Assembly (NCBI RefSeq): GCF_002113025.1
Contig: NZ_NEJH01000001.1
Coordinates: forward strand, 186,001-250,000
Source: Pseudomonas sp. B28(2017)
GTDB lineage: Bacteria > Pseudomonadota > Gammaproteobacteria > Pseudomonadales > Pseudomonadaceae
Direction of reading: 5' to 3'
Length of the DNA: 64,000 bases
A program made the position numbers and the translations under genes. This document shows, piece after piece, positions 1-8,933 of the stretch. The notes under the pieces were generated by a model. The model was given only the letters and a program-made list of their open reading frames with translations, searched no databases and was not told the origin of the DNA. Positions within the stretch are counted from its first letter, which is position 1, and each line of letters begins with the position of its first letter.

Positions 1-95
1 TTGTTGAGGATTTCATCCTCATTGATGCCGATGAAAGTACGCAGGCACAGGTCTTTGACCCGGATGCGTGCCATGCCTGGCTGAAGTTGTGGCAT
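1..95 (-). CDS. folX: Dihydroneopterin triphosphate 2'-epimerase FolX (N-terminal part only)
   Basis: Partial gene cut by the left window edge. The minus strand from the ATG at 95 encodes about 31 residues beginning MPQLQPGMARIRVKDL, which matches the N-terminus of FolX, a member of the DHNA-aldolase fold family that epimerises dihydroneopterin triphosphate on the way to monapterin. The start lies 2 bp beyond the folE stop codon, so translation is probably coupled to folE. The catalytic part lies outside the window, so the call rests on the N-terminus and on the folM-folE-folX order, which is common in Pseudomonas. Confidence 0.8.
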   Translation of the reverse strand, partial: MPQLQPGMARIRVKDLCLRTFIGINEDEILN

Positions 96-97
96 TG

Positions 98-658
98 CTA
101 CTTGCTCCGTCCAATCAATTGCAGGAACTCCTGGCGGGTGTTGCTCGACTCGCGGAAGGCGCCGAGCATCACCGAGGTGTTCATGGTCGAATTCTGCTTC
201 TCGACGCCGCGCATCATCATGCACATATGCTGTGCTTCGATGACCACTGCGACGCCGGCCGCGCCGGTCACCTGTTGCACCGCGTCGGCGATTTGCCGGG
301 TGAGGTTTTCCTGGATCTGCAGGCGCCGGGCGAACATGTCCACCAGCCGCGCAATCTTCGACAGGCCCAGCACCTTGCCGGTTGGAATATAAGCCACATG
401 CGCCTTGCCGATGAAGGGCAGCATGTGGTGCTCGCAAAGCGAGTACAGCTCGATGTTGTCGACGATCACCATTTCATCGTTGTCGGAGGCGAACAGCGCG
501 CCGTTGACGATCTCTTCGACACTTTGCTCGTAACCATGGCAAAGGTACTGCATGGCTTTGGCCGCGCGCATCGGCGTATCGAGCAACCCTTCACGGTCGG
601 GGTTTTCACCGAGGCCGATGAGGATTTCACGGTAATTCTGGGGCAGGGATAACGTCAT
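98..658 (-). CDS. folE: GTP cyclohydrolase I FolE
   Basis: 186 aa, full length for the unfused bacterial enzyme. It converts GTP to 7,8-dihydroneopterin triphosphate, the entry step to folate and monapterin. The zinc-site signature is visible: the CEHHML segment near residue 75 and the second cysteine in the HMCMMMRGV segment near residue 146, followed by the conserved [14 protein letters not shown] tail. It lies in a minus-strand operon between folM (21 bp upstream) and folX (2 bp downstream). The short LOV receptor and LitR-like regulator at 2.2-4.4 kb are close by. folE is reported as light-inducible in P. putida, so light control here is a reasonable inference but is not shown by the sequence. 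Confidence 0.95.
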   Translation of the reverse strand: MTLSLPQNYREILIGLGENPDREGLLDTPMRAAKAMQYLCHGYEQSVEEIVNGALFASDNDEMVIVDNIELYSLCEHHMLPFIGKAHVAYIPTGKVLGLSKIARLVDMFARRLQIQENLTRQIADAVQQVTGAAGVAVVIEAQHMCMMMRGVEKQNSTMNTSVMLGAFRESSNTRQEFLQLIGRSK

Positions 659-678
659 GGAAAATCCTCGCGGGACAC

Positions 679-1389
679 TTATTTGATGTGCCTTCCGCCG
701 TTGACGGTCAGGGTGGTGCCGGTGACATAAGGGTTGTCGAGCAGATAGCGCAGGCTCTGGTAGATCACTTCACTGCCGGGCTCGATGCCCAGTGCGGACT
801 TGGCCAGCGCCTTGGCGCGGTAGGCCGCGTCGTCCTCAGGGTTGAACAGTAGCAGGGCCGGCGCGATCCCGTTGACCTTGATGGCCGGCGCATACCTGGC
901 GGCGAAGGACAGGGTCAGGCTGTCGAGCCCGGCTTTGCTGGCGCAATAGCCGATGTGCTTGCTGCTGCCCCTGCGGGTCACGTCATCGCTGATGTGCACA
1001 ATGTCGGCGGGGTTCGAGCGTTGCAGCAGGTCGGCGCAATGCAGGTTGATCAGGTAAGGCGCCAGCATGTGCACGCTGAACATTCGGGTGAATGCTGCGG
1101 CGTCAGTGTCCGGTGTCTCGGCCAGCCATTCGGAGGCGTTGTGGATAATCGCCCGCAAACAGTCGGTGTGGGTTTTCAGTTCGCCAATGAAGGCGAGGAT
1201 GCCGGCCTCGCTGGCGAAGTCCGCGAACACCGCGATGGCCCCCAAATCGCGCAGGGCTTGCACGCCGGGACGCTCACTGCGGTAGCTGAAAATCACGCGA
1301 TGGCCATCTTCCAGCAGTCGCCGGGCGCAGTGCAGGCCGACACGCTGGCCGGCGCCGGTAATGAGAATAGGGGCTGCGGAAGAAGTCAT
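679..1389 (-). CDS. folM: Dihydromonapterin reductase FolM (SDR family)
   Basis: 236 aa from the ATG at 1389; an upstream in-frame start at 1416 would add nine unlikely residues. The N-terminal [14 protein letters not shown] segment is a TGxxxRxG-type SDR nucleotide-binding loop. The catalytic tyrosine and lysine are in the YCASKAGLD segment near residue 150, and the C-terminus has the SDR pattern [14 protein letters not shown]. FolM reduces dihydromonapterin (and weakly dihydrofolate) with NADPH to the tetrahydro form, which serves phenylalanine hydroxylase in pseudomonads. First gene of the folM-folE-folX operon. Confidence 0.9.
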   Translation of the reverse strand: MTSSAAPILITGAGQRVGLHCARRLLEDGHRVIFSYRSERPGVQALRDLGAIAVFADFASEAGILAFIGELKTHTDCLRAIIHNASEWLAETPDTDAAAFTRMFSVHMLAPYLINLHCADLLQRSNPADIVHISDDVTRRGSSKHIGYCASKAGLDSLTLSFAARYAPAIKVNGIAPALLLFNPEDDAAYRAKALAKSALGIEPGSEVIYQSLRYLLDNPYVTGTTLTVNGGRHIK

Positions 1390-1478
1390 GAACGGCTCGC
1401 GTCGCGGTGAGAGCAAAACTATACCAGCGACGCAAGCAGTCTACCTATTTGTGCTTGTGCGGCATCCGCTGTGGGATA

Positions 1479-2048
1479 TCAGCGGTTTTGGGTGGAAGGT
1501 TCGGCGGGCAAGCGGCGTACGGACGTGCTGTTCAGCCAATTGGCCAGCAGACGGGTCGACAGGGGGATGAAGAAATACACCATCAACGGCGTCAGGCACA
1601 GGGTGCTGATGAACACGCGGGGCAGTAGCGTCATCTCGCTCAGCAGCGGCTCCAGCACAAAGTTGAACAGCAGTGAAACCGGAAAGAACGCCAGCCAGAT
1701 CGCCATGGCCTGTTTCCAGCGCGGTGGGCGTTGGTCGGTGGTACCGAACCAACCCTCGATGCCGCTGACCCGATGTTCTGTCGGGTGGGCGAACAGGTCG
1801 CTGCCGCGTCCGAGCCAGGCGCTGCGCGAGGCGGAATGCTCCCAGGCATGCAGGGTCCGTTCGTCGGCGAAGCGGAAGATTATCTGGAATTCGTCATCGC
1901 CAGGCGGCGGTGCGAGTACGCCGGAGCCGAGGTAGCCAGGAAAGTCGGTGGCCAGTTGTTCGCCTTCGCGCAACCAGGCGATCAAGTCTTGATAGCGACC
2001 ATTGGCAACACGACGCGCGACCATCAGCGTGACGGGTGGGGTAGACAT
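1479..2048 (-). CDS. ABM-domain membrane protein of unknown role
   Basis: 189 aa from the ATG at 2048, preceded by GGAG at a good distance; the longer in-frame reading to 2204 has no support. Residues 1-100 resemble an antibiotic-biosynthesis-monooxygenase fold (ferredoxin-like alpha/beta; sections such as LIAWLREGEQLATDFPGYLG). The C-terminal half has two hydrophobic helices (AMAIWLAFFPVSLLFNFVL and FISTLCLTPLMVYFFIPL), so the domain is membrane tethered. This architecture is common in Pseudomonas but no substrate is known. Transcribed divergently from the MerR regulator across a 211-bp gap, so it could belong to the same light-response neighbourhood. Confidence 0.75.
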   Translation of the reverse strand: MSTPPVTLMVARRVANGRYQDLIAWLREGEQLATDFPGYLGSGVLAPPPGDDEFQIIFRFADERTLHAWEHSASRSAWLGRGSDLFAHPTEHRVSGIEGWFGTTDQRPPRWKQAMAIWLAFFPVSLLFNFVLEPLLSEMTLLPRVFISTLCLTPLMVYFFIPLSTRLLANWLNSTSVRRLPAEPSTQNR

Positions 2049-2259
2049 TGTGTATCTCCATAAGGCATTTGCGTCGCTCCGGATAGGAACTTCGCCAGGC
2101 GCAGCGCCGGGGTGGTGGGCTGCGACTCGGAACAAGCAAGGATTATTCCTGATTCTGCCGGATTCGTCTTTTAACGTTTTTCTTCGATTATGAACTTGAA
2201 TCATTACGAGGTAGCGGCGTTAGAATGAGTACCGATCTGCACATGGATGTACGACCCAG

Positions 2260-3219
2260 ATGCCTGTCCTTACTGACGTACCTTCAGGTGTACCGCAGGC
2301 TGTCACCCTTGAACAGGAACAGCTCTATCCGATTCGCGAGGTGGCGCGTCTGACAGGCGTCAACCCGGTCACGCTTCGCGCATGGGAACGACGCTATGGC
2401 CTGATTGTTCCAATACGCACCGAAAGTGGGCATCGCCTCTATTCAATGACCGATATCGAGCGTGTTCGCAGCATTCTCGGCTGGATCGACCGCGGAGTGG
2501 CGGTCAGTAAAATCGGCTTGTTACTGGCCAGAGCGGCACCACTCCAAGCGCTGTCCCACATCATTCCCAACGACCTCGTGCTGGCCGACTACGCTCAATG
2601 GCAGCATCAGCTCCGGGTTGCCGTCAGCTCGTTTGACGACGTTCAGCTGGAGCAGGTGTACGGGCAGATTTTTTCCAGCTACTCCCTGCCGGTGGTGTTT
2701 CAAGACATTCTGGTCCCGGTATGGAGGCAATTGCTGCAACGCCAGGATCAATTCGGCGGTACCAGCGAATGGATATTCCTTGATGGATTCCTGCGTTCGC
2801 GAGTGTTGCAACGCCTGCTGTTGATGCGCGATAGCCGGCCACGGCGAGTGGTCATCGGTGCCCTGGCTGGCCATTGCCGGGAACTCGAATTGCTGATTGC
2901 CGCCTTGTTCCTGAGCAGCCCGCAAATGGGGATTCGAGTGCTGCCCATTGGTCAGCCGATCGATGAGTTGACCCTGGTCTGTGAACGGATCAAGCCCCAG
3001 GTGCTGGTACTGTTTTCCAATCATGTGCCGGCTCCCGAGTTGCCCCGGCGCTTGAATCGCCTGGCCATGAGTCTGGAGTGTCGATTGTTGTTGGCTGGCG
3101 ATGCTTCTGACCTGGCACAAGAGAGCCTGGCCGGGTCATCGATCGGTTGCCTGGGCAATGAAGGGGAGGTCATGAGCCAGCGTCTGAGGCAGTTCCTGGC
3201 GGGCAATCTGGATACTTGA
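2260..3219 (+). CDS. MerR-family regulator of the LitR/CarH type
   Basis: 319 aa. Residues 22-90 form a MerR winged helix-turn-helix (YPIREVARLTGVNPVTLRAW, then the RRYGL and SGHRLYS wing). The rest resembles the B12-binding-type sensor half of LitR/CarH. The cobalamin motif is not clear: the equivalent stretch near residue 200 reads GALAGHCRELELL instead of a clean E-x-H-x-x-G. That fits the class II LitR proteins of pseudomonads (PplR), which are reported to respond to light through short LOV proteins and not through B12. A short LOV gene lies about 650 bp downstream on the other strand. Two GTAC-centred half-sites (2229-2232 and 2249-2252) lie just upstream. The class assignment is inference. 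Confidence 0.82.
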   Translation: MPVLTDVPSGVPQAVTLEQEQLYPIREVARLTGVNPVTLRAWERRYGLIVPIRTESGHRLYSMTDIERVRSILGWIDRGVAVSKIGLLLARAAPLQALSHIIPNDLVLADYAQWQHQLRVAVSSFDDVQLEQVYGQIFSSYSLPVVFQDILVPVWRQLLQRQDQFGGTSEWIFLDGFLRSRVLQRLLLMRDSRPRRVVIGALAGHCRELELLIAALFLSSPQMGIRVLPIGQPIDELTLVCERIKPQVLVLFSNHVPAPELPRRLNRLAMSLECRLLLAGDASDLAQESLAGSSIGCLGNEGEVMSQRLRQFLAGNLDT

Positions 3220-3222
3220 AGA

Positions 3223-3828
3223 TCAGAGGTGCAGCGTTGGATAAGTCAAACGATGCTGTTGCAGGATGAACTGACGCAGACGCTCGGTTTCGTCCGTATC
3301 GCTCTGGCTCAGCTGATAGGCATAGAAGCCCTGTTCGTTTTCTTTCTCGAAAGTGCCACGCAAGGCAATCCGCTCATAGCCTGACGGGCTGAACCACAGG
3401 GCGAAATGCTTCGGCGGCTTGGTCTTGTTGCGAACTTCCAGCAAAACCCCTTTGCACGACACTTCGTGTACCCACAGGGAGCCGGGTTGCCCCTTGGCGT
3501 TTTCCAGTGCTACCGGTTCGTCCAGTACCAGGCGCCAGGGCCGGACCATCGGCCCGTCTTCATAGATGCTCGGCACGCCGAGACGCAAATGCAGTGCATG
3601 GAACTCGTCTTCCACCAGGTGCAGGGGGAAGGTCATCTGCTGGTTTTCGAAGCTGGCGTGAATGGTGACCTGCTCATGGGCCGCCAGGCGGGTGAGCAGA
3701 TCACGGATTTGCGATCCACCATTGACGAGCAGGCTCGACGTCGCGTCCCGCACATTGAGCTGCGGGTTGTGCTGCATGGTCTGGATGAAATCCAGCTCAT
3801 CCTGGGTCAGGAGTGCGTCGCGTTGCAT
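3223..3828 (-). CDS. PilZ-like domain protein
   Basis: 201 aa from the ATG at 3828; a TTG two codons upstream is an alternative and neither has a strong ribosome site. The middle holds a beta-rich region with a PRP-like and WVHEVSCKGVLLEV-like pattern reminiscent of PilZ (c-di-GMP-binding) domains, but the RxxxR/DxSxxG signature is weak, so binding of c-di-GMP is uncertain. It ends 3 bp from the convergent MerR gene and lies 48 bp downstream of the LOV gene on the same strand, so it may be co-transcribed with the photoreceptor. That would make it a possible output or partner of light signalling. Confidence 0.6.
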   Translation of the reverse strand: MQRDALLTQDELDFIQTMQHNPQLNVRDATSSLLVNGGSQIRDLLTRLAAHEQVTIHASFENQQMTFPLHLVEDEFHALHLRLGVPSIYEDGPMVRPWRLVLDEPVALENAKGQPGSLWVHEVSCKGVLLEVRNKTKPPKHFALWFSPSGYERIALRGTFEKENEQGFYAYQLSQSDTDETERLRQFILQQHRLTYPTLHL

Positions 3829-3882
3829 GGCCAACTCGAAAGATATGATTACAAAGCCAGTGGTGATTGTAGTTACTGACCA

Positions 3883-4359
3883 TTAATTCCGGATTTGGTT
3901 TTTGCCGTTCGTCGCCTTGAGCGCAGCAAGCTCGGCCTGGAGTTCAGCCACCTGCACCTCCAGTTGAGCCACGCGCTGTTGCGCCTTGACCTGTGCGGTG
4001 ACGTCTTTCTGTACACCGACAAAGTAGGTTTGCCCGTCCGCTGGATTTTTCACCGTTGAAAGGGACAGTTCATTCCAGAACGGTGTGCCGTCCTTGCGGT
4101 AGTTGCGCAGTATTTCCCGGCAGGATCCTTCACGGTTCAAGGCGTCGCGAATCAATGGCAGGGCTTCCTGGTCACGGTCCCCCGACTGCAGGAAGCGGCA
4201 ATCCTGATAGAGAATCTCTTCGCTGGAGTACCCCGTCAGGCGTTCGAACGCGGGGTTGACGTAAATGAGGATGTTGTCTTGCTCGCCTTCCTTTTCGGCA
4301 ATCACGATACCGTCGTTTGAAGCGTTGATCACCAATTGCAGCAGTTGTGCATTAATCAT
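3883..4359 (-). CDS. Short LOV blue-light photoreceptor (PpSB-LOV type)
   Basis: 158 aa with one PAS/LOV domain and a C-terminal amphipathic coiled coil, and no kinase or other effector. The flavin-adduct signature is intact: the YQDCRFLQ segment puts the photoactive cysteine at residue 54, followed by FWNELSLSTVKN and YFVGVQKDVTAQ, the flavin-contacting strands. The family canonical sequence has N before the cysteine; here it is D, as in the short LOV proteins of P. putida. The C-terminal helix (residues 125-150) is the dimerising J-alpha-like element. Its place next to a PilZ-like gene and a LitR-like regulator matches the reported PpSB-LOV/PplR pairing. Probable role: blue-light sensor feeding the MerR regulator. 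Confidence 0.92.
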   Translation of the reverse strand: MINAQLLQLVINASNDGIVIAEKEGEQDNILIYVNPAFERLTGYSSEEILYQDCRFLQSGDRDQEALPLIRDALNREGSCREILRNYRKDGTPFWNELSLSTVKNPADGQTYFVGVQKDVTAQVKAQQRVAQLEVQVAELQAELAALKATNGKNQIRN

Positions 4360-4461
4360 CGGAGTATCCTTTCCTGATTGATTGTCGATTGCATTCTAAA
4401 AGAACAATCACGACCGTGCTGTTAATATCCGGGTCTTTTACTCGAATTCAGGATCAGATTG

Positions 4462-4917
4462 ATGAAAGTCGCCATCATTTCCGGCTCGGTGTACGGCACG
4501 GCCGAAGAGGTTGCCCGCCACGCCGCCAGTCTGTTGAACGCCGCCGGTTTCGAAACCTGGCACAACCCGCGTGCAACCCTCGCCGATGTCCAGGCGTTTG
4601 GCCCCGAAGCCTTTCTGGCGGTGACGTCGACCACTGGCATGGGCGAGTTGCCGGACAACCTGCAACCGCTGTATTTCGCGATTCGTGACCAATTGCCCGC
4701 TGCCTGGCGTAGCTTGCCGGGTGCGGTGATCGGCCTGGGCGATGCGAGCTATGGCGATACGTTTTGTGGGGGCGGCGAACTGATGCGCGAATTGTTCGGT
4801 GAACTGGGCATTCGTGAAGTACTGCCAATGCTGCGTCTGGATGCCAGCGAAAGTGTGACCCCCGAAACGGATGCCGAGCCCTGGCTGGCGGAACTGGTCG
4901 GCGCGCTGCAGGGTTGA
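4462..4917 (+). CDS. Flavodoxin-like protein (MioC type)
   Basis: 151 aa from the ATG at 4462; the TTG one codon earlier is less likely. It has the flavodoxin fold of a small FMN electron carrier: the phosphate-binding loop near the N-terminus (SGSVYGTAEEVA, residues 8-19), the TSTTGMGELP loop near residue 57 and the GLGDASYGDTFCGGG loop near residue 92. Length and loop pattern resemble MioC. No partner reductase is adjacent. Divergent from the LOV gene across about 100 bp. Confidence 0.88.
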   Translation: MKVAIISGSVYGTAEEVARHAASLLNAAGFETWHNPRATLADVQAFGPEAFLAVTSTTGMGELPDNLQPLYFAIRDQLPAAWRSLPGAVIGLGDASYGDTFCGGGELMRELFGELGIREVLPMLRLDASESVTPETDAEPWLAELVGALQG

Positions 4918-5092
4918 CTGCGCGCCCCGCACCTTCTCCGATGGTGGCTATTTGATATTGATTCGGGCTTCCTGGCCCGCTGACTCGTTCGGCCATCAAG
5001 CTGGCTGCCAATGCAACTACACGAACCCGGAGGGCTGACTAGACTCGGTATTCATTGGAAACACTCCATAATAAAAACCGAGGTTCCTATCC

Positions 5093-5875
5093 GTGACTGT
5101 CGCTCCCGCCCAATCATCACATAGTGTCAAAGGCCAGGTCAGTGCTGCCGAGTGGCAAACCCGCGTTGACCTGGCGGCCTGTTATCGGCTGGTCGCTCAA
5201 CACGGTTGGGATGACCTGATCTTCACTCATATCTCTGCCAAGGTGCCCGGCACCGAAGACTTCCTGATCAACCCGTTCGGGTTGATGTTTCACGAAATGA
5301 CCGCGTCGAGCCTGGTCAAGGTGGATCAGGCCGGGAACAAACTGATGGACAGCCCTTACGAGATCAATCCGGCGGGCTACACCATCCACAGCGCCGTGCA
5401 TGAAGTCCGTCACGATGTCGTCTGCGTGCTCCACACCCACACAGCTTCGGGGGTTGCCGTGTCGGCACAGAAGCAGGGCGTTTTGCCGATCAGCCAACAG
5501 TCGTTGTTCGTGCTTTCCAGCCTGGCCTACCACGCCTACGAAGGCGTGGCGCTCAACCATGACGAGAAAGTGCGGCTGCAGGCCGACCTCGGTGAAAACA
5601 ATTTCCTGATGCTGCATAACCACGGTCTGCTGACCTGCGGCAGCACCATCGCCGATACGTTCCTGATGATGTTTACCTTCCAGCGTGCCTGCGACATTCA
5701 GGTCATGGCGCAAAACGGTGGCGCTGAACTGATCGCCATCGAACCGCAGATTCTGGCAGGCGCCAAAGCCATGATCGCGGGTGTCACCAGAAGTGCTCAA
5801 GGAATGGGTGGAGCGCTGGCCTGGCCTGCGCTGCTGCGCAAACTCGATAAACTGGACCCGGGTTATAAACTCTGA
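5093..5875 (+). CDS. Class II aldolase/adducin-family protein
   Basis: 260 aa, starting at GTG 5093 behind a GAGG ribosome site. It has the class II aldolase metal site: the HTHTAS segment (near residue 117) and the later HNHGLLTCG segment. The family includes fuculose- and ribulose-phosphate aldolases and decarboxylases, but proteins of this subtype have no fixed substrate. Its TGA overlaps the ATG of the following hydrolase, so the two are translationally coupled. Together with the SDR and the DUF1302/DUF1329 pair it resembles the PA3420-PA3430 neighbourhood of P. aeruginosa as I remember it. Confidence 0.85.
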   Translation: MTVAPAQSSHSVKGQVSAAEWQTRVDLAACYRLVAQHGWDDLIFTHISAKVPGTEDFLINPFGLMFHEMTASSLVKVDQAGNKLMDSPYEINPAGYTIHSAVHEVRHDVVCVLHTHTASGVAVSAQKQGVLPISQQSLFVLSSLAYHAYEGVALNHDEKVRLQADLGENNFLMLHNHGLLTCGSTIADTFLMMFTFQRACDIQVMAQNGGAELIAIEPQILAGAKAMIAGVTRSAQGMGGALAWPALLRKLDKLDPGYKL

Positions 5876-6777
5876 TGGAACTCGCCGAGATCCCCCTGTG
5901 TGTCTGGCGCAAACGCAGCCAGGCGTTCGTATTCCATGGCCAGAGCATCCGTTACTGGACAGCAGGGCAGGGTGAGCCGCTGTTGCTCATTCATGGCTTT
6001 CCGTCCGCCAGTTGGGACTGGCATTACCTGTGGCAGCCATTGACCCAGCGCTTTCGTGTGATTGCTTGTGACATGTTGGGCTTCGGCGATTCGGCCAAAC
6101 CGGTGAATCACGAATACAGTCTGCTGGAGCAAGCGGATCTGCAACAGGCACTGCTTGAACACTTGAATGTCGAGCAGCCGGTGCACCTGTTTGCCCACGA
6201 TTATGGCGACAGCGTGGCCCAGGAACTGCTGGCCCGGCATTACGAATCGCGGGTGGAACTGGCCAGTTGCGTGTTTCTCAATGGCGGGTTGTTTCCGGAA
6301 ACCCATCGCCCGGTACTGATGCAAAAACTCTTGCTCAGCCCTTTGGGCTGGATGATTGGCCGCGCCTTCAGCCGTGATGGTCTGGTGAGGAGCTTTCGGC
6401 AGATTTTCGGTCCGCAGACCCGTCCCAGTGAAAGTCAGATGGATGATTTCTGGAGCCTGGTCGAAAGCCATCGCGGGCCACGGATCATGCATAAATTGAT
6501 CGCCTACATCCCGGAGCGACGCGTCTGGCGCAACCGCTGGGTGAGCGCGATGCAACGTGGTGAAGTACCGCTGCGGGTGATCGATGGCGGGGTCGATCCG
6601 GTCTCTGGTGTGCATATGGTCGAGCGTTATCGGGAAATGATACCGGAGGCGGATACGGTGGTGTTGCCCGACATTGGCCACTACCCACAGATTGAGGCGC
6701 CCGGCGAGGTGCTCAAGCACTACCTGGCGTTTCGCGATCAACTGCACTTGCCGCCGCGCAAGGTGGCGTGTTCCTGA
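5875..6777 (+). CDS. Alpha/beta hydrolase (haloalkane dehalogenase/epoxide hydrolase type)
   Basis: 300 aa, ATG overlapping the upstream stop as TGATG. The fold is shown by the HGFPSASWDW oxyanion motif near residue 40 and the nucleophile elbow AHDYGDSVAQE, where the nucleophile is Asp, as in haloalkane dehalogenases and epoxide hydrolases and unlike esterases. The late histidine lies in DIGHYPQIEAP. The reaction is therefore probably hydrolysis of an epoxide, a C-halogen bond or a related electrophile, but the substrate is unknown. Second gene of the aldolase-hydrolase-SDR group. Confidence 0.85.
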   Translation: MELAEIPLCVWRKRSQAFVFHGQSIRYWTAGQGEPLLLIHGFPSASWDWHYLWQPLTQRFRVIACDMLGFGDSAKPVNHEYSLLEQADLQQALLEHLNVEQPVHLFAHDYGDSVAQELLARHYESRVELASCVFLNGGLFPETHRPVLMQKLLLSPLGWMIGRAFSRDGLVRSFRQIFGPQTRPSESQMDDFWSLVESHRGPRIMHKLIAYIPERRVWRNRWVSAMQRGEVPLRVIDGGVDPVSGVHMVERYREMIPEADTVVLPDIGHYPQIEAPGEVLKHYLAFRDQLHLPPRKVACS

Positions 6778-6960
6778 GCAAGCAACTGATCACCTGTGGC
6801 GGTCCGACACCCCCCCGCCACAGGGTTTTGTGTCCATGTTCTCCATCAATCATCCCTCAGCCTTATCGCGCACCATTCAGCCTCCCCCGTGTTCATTGTG
6901 ACCGGCAGCGCCGTGCCTGAAACTCGGACTCATTGTCCCTTGGCCTGCTGGAGTCCCCCC

Positions 6961-7872
6961 ATGAATGAGTCTGTGCGCTTCGAAGATAAAGTCGTGATCA
7001 TCACCGGTGCCGGTGGCGGCCTGGGACGGGCGCATGCACTGTTGTTCGCCAAACAGGGCGCCAGGGTGCTGGTCAACGATCTTGGCGGCTCGGCCCAGGG
7101 CGAAGGCGCCAACGCTTCGGCCGCCGATCGCGTGGTCGCAGTCATTCGCGAGGCCGGGGGCATCGCCGAGGCCAACCACGACTCGGTCATCGACGGTGAC
7201 AAGCTGGTCCAGCATGCCCTGGACGTCTTCGGTCGCGTCGACGTGGTGGTGAACAACGCCGGGATCCTGCGCGACAAGACCTTCCACAAAATGGAAGACG
7301 CCGACTGGGACCTGGTTTACCGCATCCACGTCGAAGGCGCCTACAAAGTCACCCGCGCCGCCTGGCCGCACATGCGCGAACAGAACTACGGCCGGGTGAT
7401 TTTCACTGCGTCGACCTCGGGCATCTATGGCAACTTCGGCCAGTCCAACTATGGCATGGCCAAGCTCGGTCTCTATGGGCTGACCCGTACCCTGGCAATC
7501 GAAGGCCGCAAGAACAACATCCTGGTCAACGCCATCGCCCCCACCGGTGGTACGCGCATGACCGAAGGCCTGATCCCGCCGCAAGTCTTCGAACAGCTCA
7601 AGCCCGAACTGGTCAGCCCGCTGGTGGTGTACCTGGCCAGTGAGAACTGCCAGGAAACCTCCGGTCTGTTCGAAGTCGGCGGCGGCTGGATGGGCAAGGT
7701 CCGCTGGGAGCGCAGTCTCGGTGTCGGGTTCGATCCACGGGCGGGTTTCTCCCCGGAAGACGTGGCGGCGCACTGGCAGCAGATTTGCGACTTCGAAGGC
7801 GCGGCGCATCCCAAGGACAATATCGAAGCTCTGAAGGAAATGATGGGGAATCTGCAGCAGTATTCGCTCTGA
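6961..7872 (+). CDS. SDR-family 3-hydroxyacyl-CoA dehydrogenase-like oxidoreductase
   Basis: 303 aa from the ATG at 6961, which has GGAG upstream; the reading can be extended to 6796 but that part is not conserved-looking. It has TGAGGGLGRAHA (nucleotide loop), NNAGILRDKTF, and the YGMAKLGLYGL catalytic Tyr/Lys segment. The long form with a C-terminal extension (GGGWMGKVRWERS) is like the dehydrogenase half of peroxisomal multifunctional enzyme 2, so a role in beta-oxidation of an unusual acyl-CoA is likely. It is 183 bp downstream of the hydrolase, in the same direction. Confidence 0.88.
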   Translation: MNESVRFEDKVVIITGAGGGLGRAHALLFAKQGARVLVNDLGGSAQGEGANASAADRVVAVIREAGGIAEANHDSVIDGDKLVQHALDVFGRVDVVVNNAGILRDKTFHKMEDADWDLVYRIHVEGAYKVTRAAWPHMREQNYGRVIFTASTSGIYGNFGQSNYGMAKLGLYGLTRTLAIEGRKNNILVNAIAPTGGTRMTEGLIPPQVFEQLKPELVSPLVVYLASENCQETSGLFEVGGGWMGKVRWERSLGVGFDPRAGFSPEDVAAHWQQICDFEGAAHPKDNIEALKEMMGNLQQYSL

Positions 7873-7946
7873 TAGCGTCGGCAAGGTCACATTGACTGGC
7901 CTTGCCGGTTGTTGCATTTTTCGGCTGGAAAAGCGTTTGCCAACGA

Positions 7947-8717
7947 TCAGGCGGGAAAGTATTTGAATACCAGGGCCTTCAGATTGGCGGCTGTTTGTGC
8001 GTCCATTTTTCCGTCGAAGTTTTCCGGACGAAAATGCATCTGGAATGCCCGCACCAATCTTTGAAAACCCTCTTCCGTCGAGGCGCCTGAAACATCGTAT
8101 CCATAGGATTTGAACAGTCCTAGCAATTCGCTTCGGGCTGGGATGCCCGATGTGTTGTATTGGCACAGATACTCGTCCCGAGTGCTTTCATCGAACCAGG
8201 CGCCGACGCCTTTCAAGTACAGCGCTTGCCAGGGAAACATGGGCCCCGGGTCACTTTTGCGGCCGATCGATACATCGGAGTGGCCCAAAACCTGCGTCGG
8301 TGCGATATCCGGGTAGCGCTTGAGGATGTTCAGCGCCAGTTGTTCAATCGCAGCAATCTGCTCGGAGTGATACGGCGGGAAGGTGAATTCGCCTTTGTTG
8401 TCCGTCGCCTGGTTGACGATTTCAATGCCGATGGACGTGTCATTCAGATTGCTGCGGTGACCCCACTGACTGACGCCCGCGTGCCACGCGCGATAAGTTT
8501 CATCCATCAGGTTGAAAACTTCCTGCCCGGTATAACCCGCCTTCAGATAGCTGGGGTCGGTAATGTCCGGAACCAGATAGTGCGCGCTGACGTTTGGACC
8601 GGTCAGGACATTGATCGAACTGGTGAAGTTGCCCGCCGTGTAATGAAAGATCAGAAAGCGTATTCGACTGTTGACGCTTCTGGTCGAGCGATACTGGCTG
8701 TAGTTGATGGGATTCAT
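7947..8717 (-). CDS. N-acetylmuramoyl-L-alanine amidase (Amidase_2, AmiD-like)
   Basis: 256 aa. Residues 20-175 are an Amidase_2 zinc domain: the first ligand in FLIFHYTAG, the WHAGVSQWG segment, and GHSDVSIGRKSDPGPMF carrying the last ligand and the catalytic lysine. The C-terminal 70 residues look like a peptidoglycan-binding domain ending DGKMDAQTAANLKALVFKYF. It cleaves the amide between MurNAc and the stem peptide, for recycling or remodelling. There is no evident signal peptide or lipobox at this start. It is convergent with the SDR gene and sits inside the otherwise plus-strand catabolic cluster. Confidence 0.88.
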   Translation of the reverse strand: MNPINYSQYRSTRSVNSRIRFLIFHYTAGNFTSSINVLTGPNVSAHYLVPDITDPSYLKAGYTGQEVFNLMDETYRAWHAGVSQWGHRSNLNDTSIGIEIVNQATDNKGEFTFPPYHSEQIAAIEQLALNILKRYPDIAPTQVLGHSDVSIGRKSDPGPMFPWQALYLKGVGAWFDESTRDEYLCQYNTSGIPARSELLGLFKSYGYDVSGASTEEGFQRLVRAFQMHFRPENFDGKMDAQTAANLKALVFKYFPA

Positions 8718-8904
8718 GGTTGCACTCGCAATAAGTAAGTTTGAAGTCGTTCGTCGACTTGCTGTTCAACTTAATGCCGTGAGTGCTTTTGGTGTTTACC
8801 TATGCTTGTAGCCGCTTTCTGAAAGAAATGTAGGCATGCGAAATTTTGTCTGGATGGTCAGGGTTACCGACTGGCAACCGTTACTCATCAAAAATCATTG
8901 CCCA

Positions 8905-8933
8905 TAAAAAAGGCCGCTGCAAACGCAGCGGCC
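8905..8933 (-). terminator. Rho-independent terminator on the minus strand
   Basis: A perfect 9-bp GC-rich stem (GGCCGCTGC at 8912-8920, loop AAAC, GCAGCGGCC at 8925-8933). On the minus strand it is followed by six T residues. No protein gene reading leftwards ends here, so the transcript it ends is probably a non-coding RNA lying to the right. Confidence 0.8.
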
